Assembly: GCA_014193395.1 (NCBI GenBank)
Contig: BJHT01000029.1
Coordinates: forward strand, 1-38,373
Origin: Verrucomicrobiota bacterium
Lineage (GTDB): Bacteria; Verrucomicrobiota; Verrucomicrobiia; Limisphaerales; BJHT01
DNA length: 38,373 nt
Reading direction: 5' to 3'
Both the position numbers and the translations under genes were made by a program. Shown piece after piece: positions 1 to 8,300 of the stretch; position 1 is the stretch's first letter, and every line of letters begins with the position of its first letter. The notes beneath the pieces are model-generated. The model saw only the letters and a list, made by a program, of their open reading frames with translations. It searched no databases and was not told the origin of the DNA.

Positions 1-264
1 ATGTGCAAGGTCTCCGGCATGGTCACCGAGGCGCACTGGGAGAACTGGCACGCGCCGGATTTTCGTCCGTATCTCGTAGGCCGCTTCGTGGTCGTCGGTC
101 CCGAGCGCCTGATGATCGGTTCCGACTGGCCGGTGAGCCTGCTGGCCGCGACGTATGAAGAATCCTTCGGCCTGGTGAGTGATTACCTCGCGCAATTCCC
201 CGCCGCCCTCCGCGACCAAGTCCTCGGGGGCAATGCTGCAAAATTCTACGGTGTGAAACCCTGA
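1..264 (+). CDS. Amidohydrolase (COG3618-like), 3' end only
   Basis: The gene is cut by the window edge, so the first Met seen is probably internal. The visible 87 residues match the C-terminal part of TIM-barrel metal-dependent amidohydrolases of the amidohydrolase-2/COG3618 type, which hydrolyse lactones such as L-fuconolactone and related sugar lactones. The marker is GPERLMIGSDWPV near residue 40, where the Asp of GSDWP is the catalytic and metal-binding residue. The closing segment NAAKFYGV is also usual for the family. The substrate cannot be told from this fragment, although the lyase gene next door would fit sugar catabolism. The stop is TGA at 262-264. The next gene is convergent. 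Confidence 0.72.
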   Translation: MCKVSGMVTEAHWENWHAPDFRPYLVGRFVVVGPERLMIGSDWPVSLLAATYEESFGLVSDYLAQFPAALRDQVLGGNAAKFYGVKP

Positions 265-311
265 GTGCACTCGCCGCAGCCGCCGACGTGAAAAGGCGGA
301 CAGTTCTCTCC

Positions 312-491
312 TTGTAGGAGTCGAGGTTACGAGACTCTAACCTTCTTCACGCGAGACGCGGCCTAAGTCTTGTGGATCTGACTTGGTCAAGGCGCATGGA
401 ACCGGAGCGCGGTTTCACGACACGGCGGGGGGTAGTTGGGGCGGGCCTCTCGTGGAAGGAGGTTAGAGTCTCGTTACCTCGATTCCTACAA
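312..491. repeat. Long inverted repeat between convergent genes
   Basis: Two 31-base arms (312-342 and 461-491) are reverse complements with 2 mismatches, separated by about 118 bases. The arms begin TTGTAGGAG and end ACTCTAACC. The pair at 5091-5258 starts with a similar word (CTTGTAAGAG), so both may belong to one family. The rest of the 265-696 gap holds two small GC-rich hairpins and no gene that I can support. Confidence 0.8.
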
Positions 492-527
492 AGGCAGGCA
501 CGGGAACGTTAGCCGGGGAAGGTCTCG

Positions 528-582
528 GACGCGCGTTAGCGCGTCAGCACCCCGATGTGGCAGGGACGCACTGCGCGCGTCC
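528..582. repeat. Two GC-rich hairpins of a dispersed palindrome
   Basis: GACGCGC-GTTA-GCGCGTC occupies 528-545, and a related palindrome (GGACGCAC-TGC-GCGCGTCC) occupies 564-582. The second has one imperfect position in the stem. A third copy lies at 5312-5330. They sit 3' of the amidohydrolase gene and downstream of the converging lyase gene. No T-tract follows, so a terminator role is possible but not shown. Confidence 0.6.
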
Positions 583-696
583 GTGATCTTTCCCTCCGCC
601 GATGTCCGCACCTGGAATTAGCGCCCCCGCCAATACCTACGCGACCGCGCAGGGACAAGTCAGTGGCACCTCGGCCCCACCCGTCTCATGAACCTT

Positions 697-2805
697 TCAT
701 GGCTGGCGCGTCACGTTCGCGCGCACGGCGGTGCGGCTGAGGGTGATGTCCCAGGTGGCCTCGGGCGTGGTGATTTTTAGTGGCGCGGGATCGGTCTCGG
801 CGGCGGCGACTTGGCGGAGGCCGTCGCCGCGGCCGCTGATATCGTAAACAACGATGAAGCGGGTGCGGGTGTCGTGGCGGCGGCGGATCAGGCACGGGGC
901 CTTTTGGCCGAGGTGATAGCCGATGCCGGTGGTGGTGAAAATTTCCTCGGGCGCGCGGTCCGCAAGCCACAGGCGCAGGCGCGGGGCGTCGGGCTTTTTC
1001 GCATCCTCGGCGAAATCCCAGCGCGAGCCGCCGGTGATCTGCCAGCGGCGCGGGTCTTTCAAGTGCTGGTAGCCGTCGTCGTTGCCGGGCGCGACAGGCA
1101 CGCCGTCGTCGCGCGATTCAACCGGGCCCAGGCTCGCGGCGAGGGCGTGGGCGAACCAGTCGATCTGGCGTGGGCGGGTGGCTTCGACCTCGAAAATGTC
1201 CGCGAGAAACTGCGGCGTGAGCAGGAGGAAACGCCGCAGCGTCGCACCGGAATAGGCGGTGTCGCATTCAGCAGCGCATGCGGAGAAATTGGTCGCGACG
1301 TGGAAAAACAGGAGCTTGCCGGTGGCCGGATGCTGCGACTGGCCGGCGAGGGTGACGGTGTTGTGGGCGGCGGTGGTTTTGGACCACGACTTGTGCTCGG
1401 GCACGCTGTAGGTGAGGCGGCCGGGATCGAGCAGCCATTCGCGGCCGTTGGCGAAGAGCGTGATGTTGAGTTTGTCGGGATGCCCGTGGCCGCCGCCGTG
1501 CGGGCCGTAGTCGAGGAAGACGGCGGTCGCGCCGGGGCCGCTGCCCGCGCGGAGAATCGCGAGACCGGCGTCGGCGAGATTTTCAGAAAGCGTGGGCAGC
1601 GGGGAAATCTCCGTGGCGGCGGGGCCGAGGAGCGCGGTGAGTTTCGCGGGGTTCTTCCACGCGGCAGCCTGGCCGAAGAGCGGTTCGCGATAGGTTTTCC
1701 ACGCCCATTCCCACGCGCCGGCGAACTGCCGGATGTCACCGGGATCGCTGTCGTTGATGGCGGGGAAGACGCCGTTGGGATAGGCGGCGGCGAGGGGCGC
1801 GCGCAACATCGCGCGCAGGCGCGGCTCGTCGTGCAGGGGCAGGCCGAGACGGCGGCCGGCATCGACGAGTTCGAGCAGGGCCTGGAGCGCGTAGTTGTGG
1901 TAGGCCATCGTGCCTTCGTGCCAGAGGCCGTCCGCGCCGAGGCTGCGCTGGAGCTGGTCGTGGAAGCCGCCGCGCATGGTGAGGACTTTCTGCACGAGCG
2001 CGGCGTCCGCGCGCACGGAGGCGATGGCGAGGAGGCCGGCGTTGTACCACGTCTGGTGATTGATCGTGTCCTGATTGAACGCGAGCAGCGTCTCCGCCGT
2101 GAGTCCGAAGAGATCGCGCTCGACCAGTTCGCGGTCGGCGGCGGTCCACGCGGGCGACGTGCGGGTGAGGTCGTAGCCTTTGGCGAAACGAATAATGCCG
2201 ACGGCCTCGTCGAGGCTTTGCACGTAACGCCGCCCGCCCCAGCGCGCGAGAAATCCCCGCATTCCCCAGCGGTCCAGCCGCGACGGGTAGGACGGATATT
2301 CGCGGGCGAGGTGAACCAAAATGCCGCGCACCTCGGCGGCGTAACGGTCCTCGCCCGAATACGCGAACGCCCAACCGAGCGTCTCCGCCGCGCGCTCGGC
2401 AGCGTGGTGCAACTGCCCGCGATACGCCGCGACGACCTTGTCATCCGTGAAGTGTTTGCCGCACTTGGGGCATTGATGCTCCTTCGCATTGTTCGCCCGC
2501 AACGTCGCGCCATCCGCCGGGCAGGCGTAGTAGAAAACCCAGCCGCCGTAGCCCGCGGGCAGCTCGACGGGCTTGGCCAGCAGTGCTTCGCCGGCCGCAA
2601 TGGCTGCGGCGCGGGTCCTGGGAAAATCCAGCGCGGCGCGGAGTGCGGCGAGTTCCGCAGCGGTCGTGGCCAGCCGCGGTGGAGGGGGAAAAACAGGCGT
2701 CACGTCGGCGGCGACGGCAGCGAAGGGGGCGAACCCGACCCCGGTGCAGACGGCCAAACCCCAGACGATCCGGGCGAGCGCCGTGATCTTTCGCGGATGG
2801 TTCAT
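697..2805 (-). CDS. Exported heparinase II/III-family polysaccharide lyase
   Basis: The 702-residue protein has an N-terminal signal peptide ending near residue 33 (AVAA). It then shows a zinc-ribbon-like pair, CPADG at about 93 and CPKCG at about 113, which is common in heparinase II/III-type lyases. An alpha/alpha toroid follows with NHQTWYNAG at about 247, holding the Asn-His pair expected in the active site. The C-terminal beta-sandwich region opens with GPHGGGHGHPDKLN at about 435, which contains the catalytic/metal-site His cluster. Such enzymes cleave uronic-acid-containing polysaccharides by beta-elimination outside the cytoplasm. Whether this one takes alginate, heparin-like chains or another uronan cannot be told from sequence. 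The start is ATG at 2805. It faces the amidohydrolase gene convergently, and an antisense frame of similar length is a high-GC shadow. Confidence 0.85.
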   Translation of the reverse strand: MNHPRKITALARIVWGLAVCTGVGFAPFAAVAADVTPVFPPPPRLATTAAELAALRAALDFPRTRAAAIAAGEALLAKPVELPAGYGGWVFYYACPADGATLRANNAKEHQCPKCGKHFTDDKVVAAYRGQLHHAAERAAETLGWAFAYSGEDRYAAEVRGILVHLAREYPSYPSRLDRWGMRGFLARWGGRRYVQSLDEAVGIIRFAKGYDLTRTSPAWTAADRELVERDLFGLTAETLLAFNQDTINHQTWYNAGLLAIASVRADAALVQKVLTMRGGFHDQLQRSLGADGLWHEGTMAYHNYALQALLELVDAGRRLGLPLHDEPRLRAMLRAPLAAAYPNGVFPAINDSDPGDIRQFAGAWEWAWKTYREPLFGQAAAWKNPAKLTALLGPAATEISPLPTLSENLADAGLAILRAGSGPGATAVFLDYGPHGGGHGHPDKLNITLFANGREWLLDPGRLTYSVPEHKSWSKTTAAHNTVTLAGQSQHPATGKLLFFHVATNFSACAAECDTAYSGATLRRFLLLTPQFLADIFEVEATRPRQIDWFAHALAASLGPVESRDDGVPVAPGNDDGYQHLKDPRRWQITGGSRWDFAEDAKKPDAPRLRLWLADRAPEEIFTTTGIGYHLGQKAPCLIRRRHDTRTRFIVVYDISGRGDGLRQVAAAETDPAPLKITTPEATWDITLSRTAVRANVTRQP

Positions 2806-2893
2806 GGGCTGACGTTAGCACCCTGTTCCTGCGGGCCAATCGCTAATCCGAAGCCGCAGATTCAAACGCGAACAATTCCTGTGATTCGCCGTG

Positions 2894-2964
2894 GTAGCCG
2901 CCGAGGTGACGAGGCGGATCGTGCCGTAGGGCGAGGCCGTCCGCCTCCTCACGTCGGCGGCTAC
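2894..2964. repeat. Inverted repeat, 25-base arms
   Basis: Arms 2894-2918 and 2940-2964 are reverse complements with 2 mismatches and a 21-base loop. The arm begins GTAGCCGCCGAGGTGACGAG. It lies in the divergent gap 2806-3353 together with the hairpin at 3020-3083. No promoter could be assigned in this gap. Confidence 0.82.
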
Positions 2965-3019
2965 AGGTGTAAGGCCGTAATGCCCGTCGGGAAATAGACA
3001 CGAAGGTTTTCCCAGAACC

Positions 3020-3083
3020 TCCCGCAGATTCAAGGCGACCACAGATTAAATTTCCCATCTGTGGTCGCCTTGAATCTGCGGGA
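3020..3083. repeat. Perfect 27-bp inverted repeat (hairpin)
   Basis: Arms 3020-3046 and 3057-3083 are exact reverse complements around a 10-base AT-rich loop. The arm contains CGCAGATTCAAGGCGACCAC. A solo relative of one arm lies at 14595-14617. As RNA this would be a very stable hairpin. It lies between divergent genes and has no T-tract, so it does not look like a simple terminator. Confidence 0.88.
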
Positions 3084-3353
3084 AGCCTCGGCGGTTCACG
3101 GCCCCGGTGCATGATCGAAATCGGGAGTGAAGACTTTTTCACAAACCTGCCCCCGGGAGCGTCGCCGATCTCCGCTCTCCCACGGCGCATGCGCGACCAA
3201 AATCGTCCGGGCACACCGCGCCCATCGGACGTCACGCGCTGCGACCGGGGAACTCTCGCTGGATTGCGGGCCACTTCGTCCGCCCCGAATCCCCCGTTGA
3301 CATTCAATCCGGTGAACCCCACGTTCCCGCACAATCTGCCCAGCCAAATTATT

Positions 3354-3989
3354 ATGAAAACCATCTCCTGTTTCATCGTGCTCGTCGCCCTTACCCTCAC
3401 CGCCAACGCCCAGGTCAACGGCACGCTCCTCAAGAACAAGGCCAAGACGACGCGAGCCAACAACAACGGCACGCCGCCTCCCGCCCCGGCGGTCGCCGCC
3501 CGTCCCGGCGCGCCCGCTCCGGCCGCCCCCTCCGGTCCCACCTACATCGTCCCCACCGCGCCACTGGCCACCGTTCAGTCCCAGAGCATCAAACGTCTCG
3601 AGGCCGACATCGCCACGATGAAGAGCAAGACCGAGGTCACCGCCGAGCAGAAACAGAAACTCACCACTGACCTGCTGGCCGCCGCCGCCGGTGCCAAGCC
3701 TTCCGAGGAAGCCATCCGCAAACTGGCCGACAGCCTCGGAGCCGCCATCGCCAACCAGAAGATCACCTCGCAGGACCAGGCCAAGCTCGCCCGCGATCTC
3801 CACGCCGCGGTGAACAGCGCCACCACGCCCGCCGAGCAGACCGGCGCCATCATCAAGGACGCGAAGGAAATCCTGATCGTCTCCGGCACCGCTCGGCCCG
3901 CCGCCCAAGCCGTCGGCGCAGACCTCCAGGCCATCATCGCCGAGTTGCAAAAGAACGCTCCGACTGCCACCGCCGCGCCAGCGAAATAG
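3354..3989 (+). CDS. Exported Ala/Pro-rich helical protein, function unknown
   Basis: I do not recognise this 211-residue protein. ATG at 3354 was chosen because it gives a good signal peptide (MKTISCFIVLVALTLTANAQ, cleavage after ANA). An in-frame start at 3111 would put charged, Pro-rich sequence before it. The mature part begins with a Pro/Ala-rich low-complexity stretch (about residues 45-75). About 130 residues of predicted helix follow, rich in Ala, Lys, Glu and Gln, with phrases such as AEQKQKLTTDLLAAA and QDQAKLARDLHAA. It is probably periplasmic. It lies 260 bases upstream of the DUF350 gene on the same strand, so co-transcription is possible but not shown. Confidence 0.7.
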   Translation: MKTISCFIVLVALTLTANAQVNGTLLKNKAKTTRANNNGTPPPAPAVAARPGAPAPAAPSGPTYIVPTAPLATVQSQSIKRLEADIATMKSKTEVTAEQKQKLTTDLLAAAAGAKPSEEAIRKLADSLGAAIANQKITSQDQAKLARDLHAAVNSATTPAEQTGAIIKDAKEILIVSGTARPAAQAVGADLQAIIAELQKNAPTATAAPAK

Positions 3990-4249
3990 CCGCGGTCTCT
4001 TGTCGATCCGAACGCACCGCGCCACCGCGGCCGCCACTGACGCCCCCAACATCGGTGAAATCTCGCCACTCGGCTGGCCCGCAGAATCCCCGCGAACTAC
4101 GGGAATTTCCCGGCGCGGTTGCTGCCCGCACGCAACACCCACCTTTTCCGAACCACGTCCAAATGTTCCATCGCCACGACTGCTGCTCACCCACGACCAC
4201 CACGGACTGTTCGGATTCCCCGGCCATCGCGGTTCCCGCACGCCGTGCC

Positions 4250-4558
4250 GTGAGGAGAATGTCCCTGCTCACCGCCATCCTTGGCGCGGCTTTGTTCGCG
4301 ACGACCACGGCGATGGCGGCGGACGGCACCGGTGTCCTCCCGTGGCCGCCTGAGACCTTCTTGCAGGCCATCCTCGGCAGCGTCGCTTTCGGTCTGGTCG
4401 GCATCGTCCTGGCCATAGCCGGCTTCAAGCTCTTCGATGCGGCGACGCCGTTCAGCCTCGAAAAGGAAATCTGCGAAAAGGGAAACCTGGCCGTCGCCAT
4501 CGTGTGCGCCGCGATGATCTTGGGCATCTGCCTGATCATTTCCAAGGCGATGTCCTGA
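4250..4558 (+). CDS. DUF350 family small membrane protein
   Basis: The start is placed at GTG 4250, giving MRRMSLLTAILGAALFATT with a basic n-region and cleavage after AMA. The ATG at 4259 would lose the positive charge, and the long upstream extension (from 4055) looks non-coding. After the signal there are two hydrophobic segments, about residues 38-60 and 80-100. Between them lies the family signature GFKLFDAATPF followed by SLEKEI and GNLAVAIV. DUF350 proteins normally carry two such two-helix units, so this is a one-unit version. The biochemical role of DUF350 is unknown. Its neighbour is a small lipoprotein gene 55 bases downstream. Confidence 0.72.
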   Translation: MRRMSLLTAILGAALFATTTAMAADGTGVLPWPPETFLQAILGSVAFGLVGIVLAIAGFKLFDAATPFSLEKEICEKGNLAVAIVCAAMILGICLIISKAMS

Positions 4559-4598
4559 GCCGGCGGACGCGCTGTCGCCGGTGCTGTCAGCCATCGAC

Positions 4599-4604
4599 AG
4601 GAGG
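4599..4604 (+). promoter_or_regulatory. Strong Shine-Dalgarno for the small lipoprotein
   Basis: AGGAGG lies 9 bases before ATG 4614. It stands out because most starts in this window have no recognisable Shine-Dalgarno, and it fixes the start of the next gene. Confidence 0.75.
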
Positions 4605-4613
4605 CCATAACTC

Positions 4614-4982
4614 ATGCGTGCGGGGAGGAAAAAATCCAAGCGGGTCATGCTCCTCATCACCGGTTCCGTGATGTTCGGTGCATGCCACCATGAAGCCCCG
4701 CCGCCGCCCGCCACCTTGGACCTGTCCGCCAATCCCGACTCGACCAACTACGCGGGTACAAACTACGCGGGCACGAATCAGTTCGGCACCAACTCGTCGC
4801 CGGGACAGCCCCAGCGCCCGCACTACACCCACACGACCTATTCGCCGTGGATCGGTTCGCACGGTCGCATTGGCGGGATCGGCAGAGGCAGTGGCAGCAG
4901 CTCCGGGAGCAAAAGCAGCCAGCCACCGTCCACGTCGCGCAACGGATTCGGCTCGCACGGCCACAGCTCCTCGGGAACCTGA
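4614..4982 (+). CDS. Small Ser/Gly-rich lipoprotein next to DUF350
   Basis: The 122-residue protein begins with a basic n-region (MRAGRKKSKRV), a hydrophobic core and a lipobox-like MFGAC, so it is probably a lipoprotein with Cys24 as the modified residue. The Phe at -3 is not the usual Leu, so this is not certain. The mature part has a short repeat (TNYAGTNYAGTNQFGTN) and ends in a Gly/Ser-rich tail with NGFGSHGHSSSG. That tail recalls the C-terminus of DUF1190 proteins such as YgiB/YjfM. In Escherichia coli a DUF350 gene (yjfL) also lies beside a DUF1190 gene (yjfM), so the pairing here may be analogous. The likeness is short and low-complexity and is not proof of homology. Confidence 0.6.
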   Translation: MRAGRKKSKRVMLLITGSVMFGACHHEAPPPPATLDLSANPDSTNYAGTNYAGTNQFGTNSSPGQPQRPHYTHTTYSPWIGSHGRIGGIGRGSGSSSGSKSSQPPSTSRNGFGSHGHSSSGT

Positions 4983-5090
4983 CTGACCCGCCGAGCCGAC
5001 GGGGTCTGGCGCGAGGGAAGGCGCGAACGGATTGCACAGCGAAAGCACCCGAACGGCAATTCGCCGCCGGAACGCGCCGACGCACGCCTT

Positions 5091-5258
5091 CTTGTAAGAG
5101 ACGACGTGAGGAGGACCCGAGCGCCGAAACGGCGCAGCATGGGGCCATCGTACCCGATAAAGGGAGGGGGGTACGTTGGCAGACTCTGACCTTTTTCGGC
5201 AGGCGTAGCGGGGTTGGGTAAGAGGAGGTGAGAGCCTCCTTACGTCGTCTCCTACAAG
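5091..5258. repeat. Inverted repeat between convergent genes
   Basis: Arms 5091-5114 and 5235-5258 are 24 bases long with 2 mismatches. The arm starts CTTGTAAGAGACGACGT. The right half also folds on itself (GGAGG...CCTCC, about 5217-5242). The spacer of about 120 bases has no supported gene. Together with the next two entries this fills the 4983-5341 gap. Confidence 0.8.
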
Positions 5259-5260
5259 GG

Positions 5261-5287
5261 ACTCGCGGGCGGGCCGCCCGCGCTCCT
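5261..5287. repeat. 27-base GC palindrome shared with 17991-18017
   Basis: This segment is the exact reverse complement of 17991-18017. Its core is a palindrome, CGCGGGCGGGCCGCCCGCG. It directly abuts the right arm of the preceding inverted repeat. Confidence 0.8.
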
Positions 5288-5311
5288 GGGCGGCGGTGGG
5301 GGATAGGTTAC

Positions 5312-5330
5312 GGACGCGCGCAGCGCGTCC
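5312..5330. repeat. GC hairpin 3' of the giant propeller gene
   Basis: GGACGCGC-GCA-GCGCGTCC is a perfect 8-bp stem 11 bases past the stop of the minus-strand gene at 5342. It could act in 3'-end formation, but no T-run follows on the minus strand. Relatives are at 528-582. Confidence 0.65.
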
Positions 5331-5341
5331 CTACCGAGGTG

Positions 5342-8300
5342 CTATTTCAAATCGTTGAGCAGGTCGTCGAAGCCTTTGTCTTTGGATTTTTTGGCGGTGG
5401 GATCGACCTGGCTGGAGGCGGGTTCGGCGTGGAAGCGGAGGTGGCCCCAGAGGTTCGGGTGGAGGCGGGCTTCGCTCGGAGCGTCGGCGACGACGGTGGT
5501 GGCTTGGTTGGACCAATAAATTCGGCGCAGGACTTCGTTGCCGTCGCGGCCGCTGGCGAGGATGCCCCAGTCGAATTTCAGGCGCAGGTTCGGGCGGATG
5601 ACGAGGCCGATGGCTTTCAAGGGGATGGCGGCTTCGACGATGTAGCCGCGGTCTTCGAACATGCGGGCGTGGGCGAGGCGCACGCCGCTGAGGCGGGTGA
5701 CGCGGTCGAAGGAAACTTCGGCGACGGGCGAAACAGCGCGCCAGACTTGGTCCGCAGGCGTGCCGGGGACGGTGGACTGGTAGAGGACGGCGGCGGGTTC
5801 GTCGCCCATGATTGAGAGGAGGAGGCGCTGGTCGCCGGCGACGGGGGCCTGGCGGTCCTCGGGCGCGGCGGGGTCGAGGGCGAGCTGGAGATCGACGGAC
5901 GCGCCGGTTTTGAAGAGGCGATCCCATTGCGTGCCGGTGTTGCGGAACGGTCCCTGGCCGCGGACTTCGTAGGCGACGTAGAGGTGCTGGTCGTCGTGGC
6001 CGATGCGGAATTTGATGTCGTCGATTTCGGCGCTGACGTAGGGCCAGTCGCTGAGGCTGCCGTCGATTTTTGGCGGCGTCTCGAAGCGGTAGGAATCGAG
6101 CACGGGGGCGCGCTGATAGACGAGGCGTTGCTCGTGCTGGCGTTCCCAATCTTGCGCTTTTTGGAGGTCGGCGGCGGTGATCGTCAGTTCGCCGCCGAAG
6201 CGTTTGAAGCGCTCGAGGCCGGTGACTTCGAGTACGCTGGCGTGGTTGTGGCCGGCGACGACGTAATATTTGTTGTCGGCGCGGCTGCGCGTGAACCAGC
6301 CCCAGAAATGCTCCTGGCCGGCGGTGGCGTCGTCGAGGCGCATCCCGCGCGGGCGCTCGGGCATGCTCCAGGCCTGCGCGGCGGGCGTGCGGAGGTCGCG
6401 GAAAATCTGTCCGGCGAAGAGGCCGTCGGCGGTCCAGATGTTCCACGCGCCGTAGTTGGCGTGGACGACGACGAACTCGCCGAGATCGCCGGCGGGCGCG
6501 GTGTCGTGGCCGACCCACGCGAATTGCGAGACGACCTGGTCGGGCCGCCAGGGCTTGGTGTTTTGCTGCACGCCCGCGCCTTCGCTGGCGTAGCTCCAGA
6601 GCTGGTCGCCGGTGGGCGTGAACAGTCCCTCGCCGTGGCGGTCGCCGCCGAGGCGATGGTAGTTGCCGTTGTCGAGGCGGATGAACGCGCGGCCTTTGCC
6701 GGCGAGGGCGGCGACGTTTTGCTCTTCGTAAACGGGCGTGCCGTTCGGGAGAAATTCCTTCACCACCCAGCGCACGCGGCCGGCCTGCACGCTGAGGTCG
6801 GATTGAAAGGGCGTGACGCCGTTCATGTCGGCGGGCTTGGGCGAGAGCGCGACCTCCTCGGCCTGCACCGCGCCGTCGCCGTTGCGGTCGGTCCAGATGA
6901 ATTTGAAATTGGCGAGCACGGGCGTGCCGAGTTGCGCGAGGAGCTGGCGGTCGGCGAACGGCTCGAAGCCGTTGGCCTGGCCGACGGCGGCGACGAGTTT
7001 CAAACGGTCGCCGGTGTGGAGATAGACCGCGCCGTAGGATTGCTCGGGGCCGTGGACGTGGAAGCTGGTGACGAGATAATCGCGGCCCTGCACGCGGATG
7101 GGGATGTCGCCTGCGCGCGTCGCGCCGGTCCAGGTGAGATTTTTCAAACGGGTTTTGCCGGTGGTCCAGTCGAGCTCGAATTCGAGCGGACCGTAAAAGA
7201 GGCGGCGTTTGTCCCACGGATCGAGCGCGCCGCCGCTGCCGTAGGCGGTCGGGCCGAAAAAGTCCTTCAGATGCTTGCCGTCGGTGGTCCACTGGCTGAT
7301 GCGTTTGGGCCAGTAGGTCCAATCGACGGCCCACAGATGGCCGGCGCTGTCGGCGGCGAGGGCGGTGATGTGGTTGAGGCGCTGCGGATCCCACGGGCCG
7401 GGCTGGTAGCCGCCGGGCGTGCCGATGGTGCGGAGGAATCTGCCATCGGGCGCATAGACGCGGATGTGGCGGCGCTCGGGCGCAACATCGAAGACGTAGA
7501 GGTTGCCCTGCGCGTCGGCGGTGATGGCGGTGGGCTTCAGAAGATCGGTGGCGAGCGTGGTGTGCGGGCCGCCGGTGAGATCGAGGCGGAGGAGTTTTTC
7601 GCCGGCGGCGGCGAAGAGTTCACCGCGCGGGTTGAAGGCGAGCAGGTTGCCGGGGGACCATTCGTGGCCGGGTTCGCCGACGCCGGTGAGGGGCAGTTCC
7701 TGGATGATTTTGCCGGACTTGGCCTCGAGGACTTCGAGGCGTTCGTTCATCAGCGGATCGACGGGCGCGTCGCCGCCGAGATGGCGCAGCGGGGCGACGC
7801 CGTAGAGACGGCAGCGGGTTGGATCGATGATTTGCGCGCCGTGATCGGCGCGGAAGCCGTATTCGTCGCGCACGAGGAACTGCTCGACGACGCGGATGCG
7901 CAGGGCGCGGGTGCGGACCTCGCGGCCGAAATCGACGTAGCTGTCGAAGTAGCGGGCGTGGCCGTTGTGGCTGGGGAAACCGCTGTGGTGGTAGTGCCGG
8001 GCCTGGGTGAATTCTCCCACTTTTTCCCAGCCGTCCGCGGCGGCGAGCGGGGGCGTGGGACTCGCGCCCGTGTAGGCCTCGATCACGGCGCGCTTGGCGT
8101 GCATCTGCTGGATGGCGATGCCGCGCAGGGGCTGCGGCTCGCGCCATTCCATGAGGTAAATGCCGGGGTCGGCCTCGCTGACGGGCGCGGTGCGCTGCGC
8201 GTCCCAGACGCCGTCGGCATCGAGCTTGCCGGAGCTGACGCGGATTTTTTCGGTGACGGGCACGCGGGCGAAACGGCGAGCAAGCAGCTTCATGCCTTCG

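Noticed and set aside
312-491. Insertion sequence bounded by inverted repeats
   Set aside because: The interior of about 118 bases is too short for a transposase and has no supported reading frame.
3111-3353. N-terminal extension of the secreted Ala/Pro-rich protein
   Set aside because: The signal peptide at 3354 would become internal, and the extension has no domain features.
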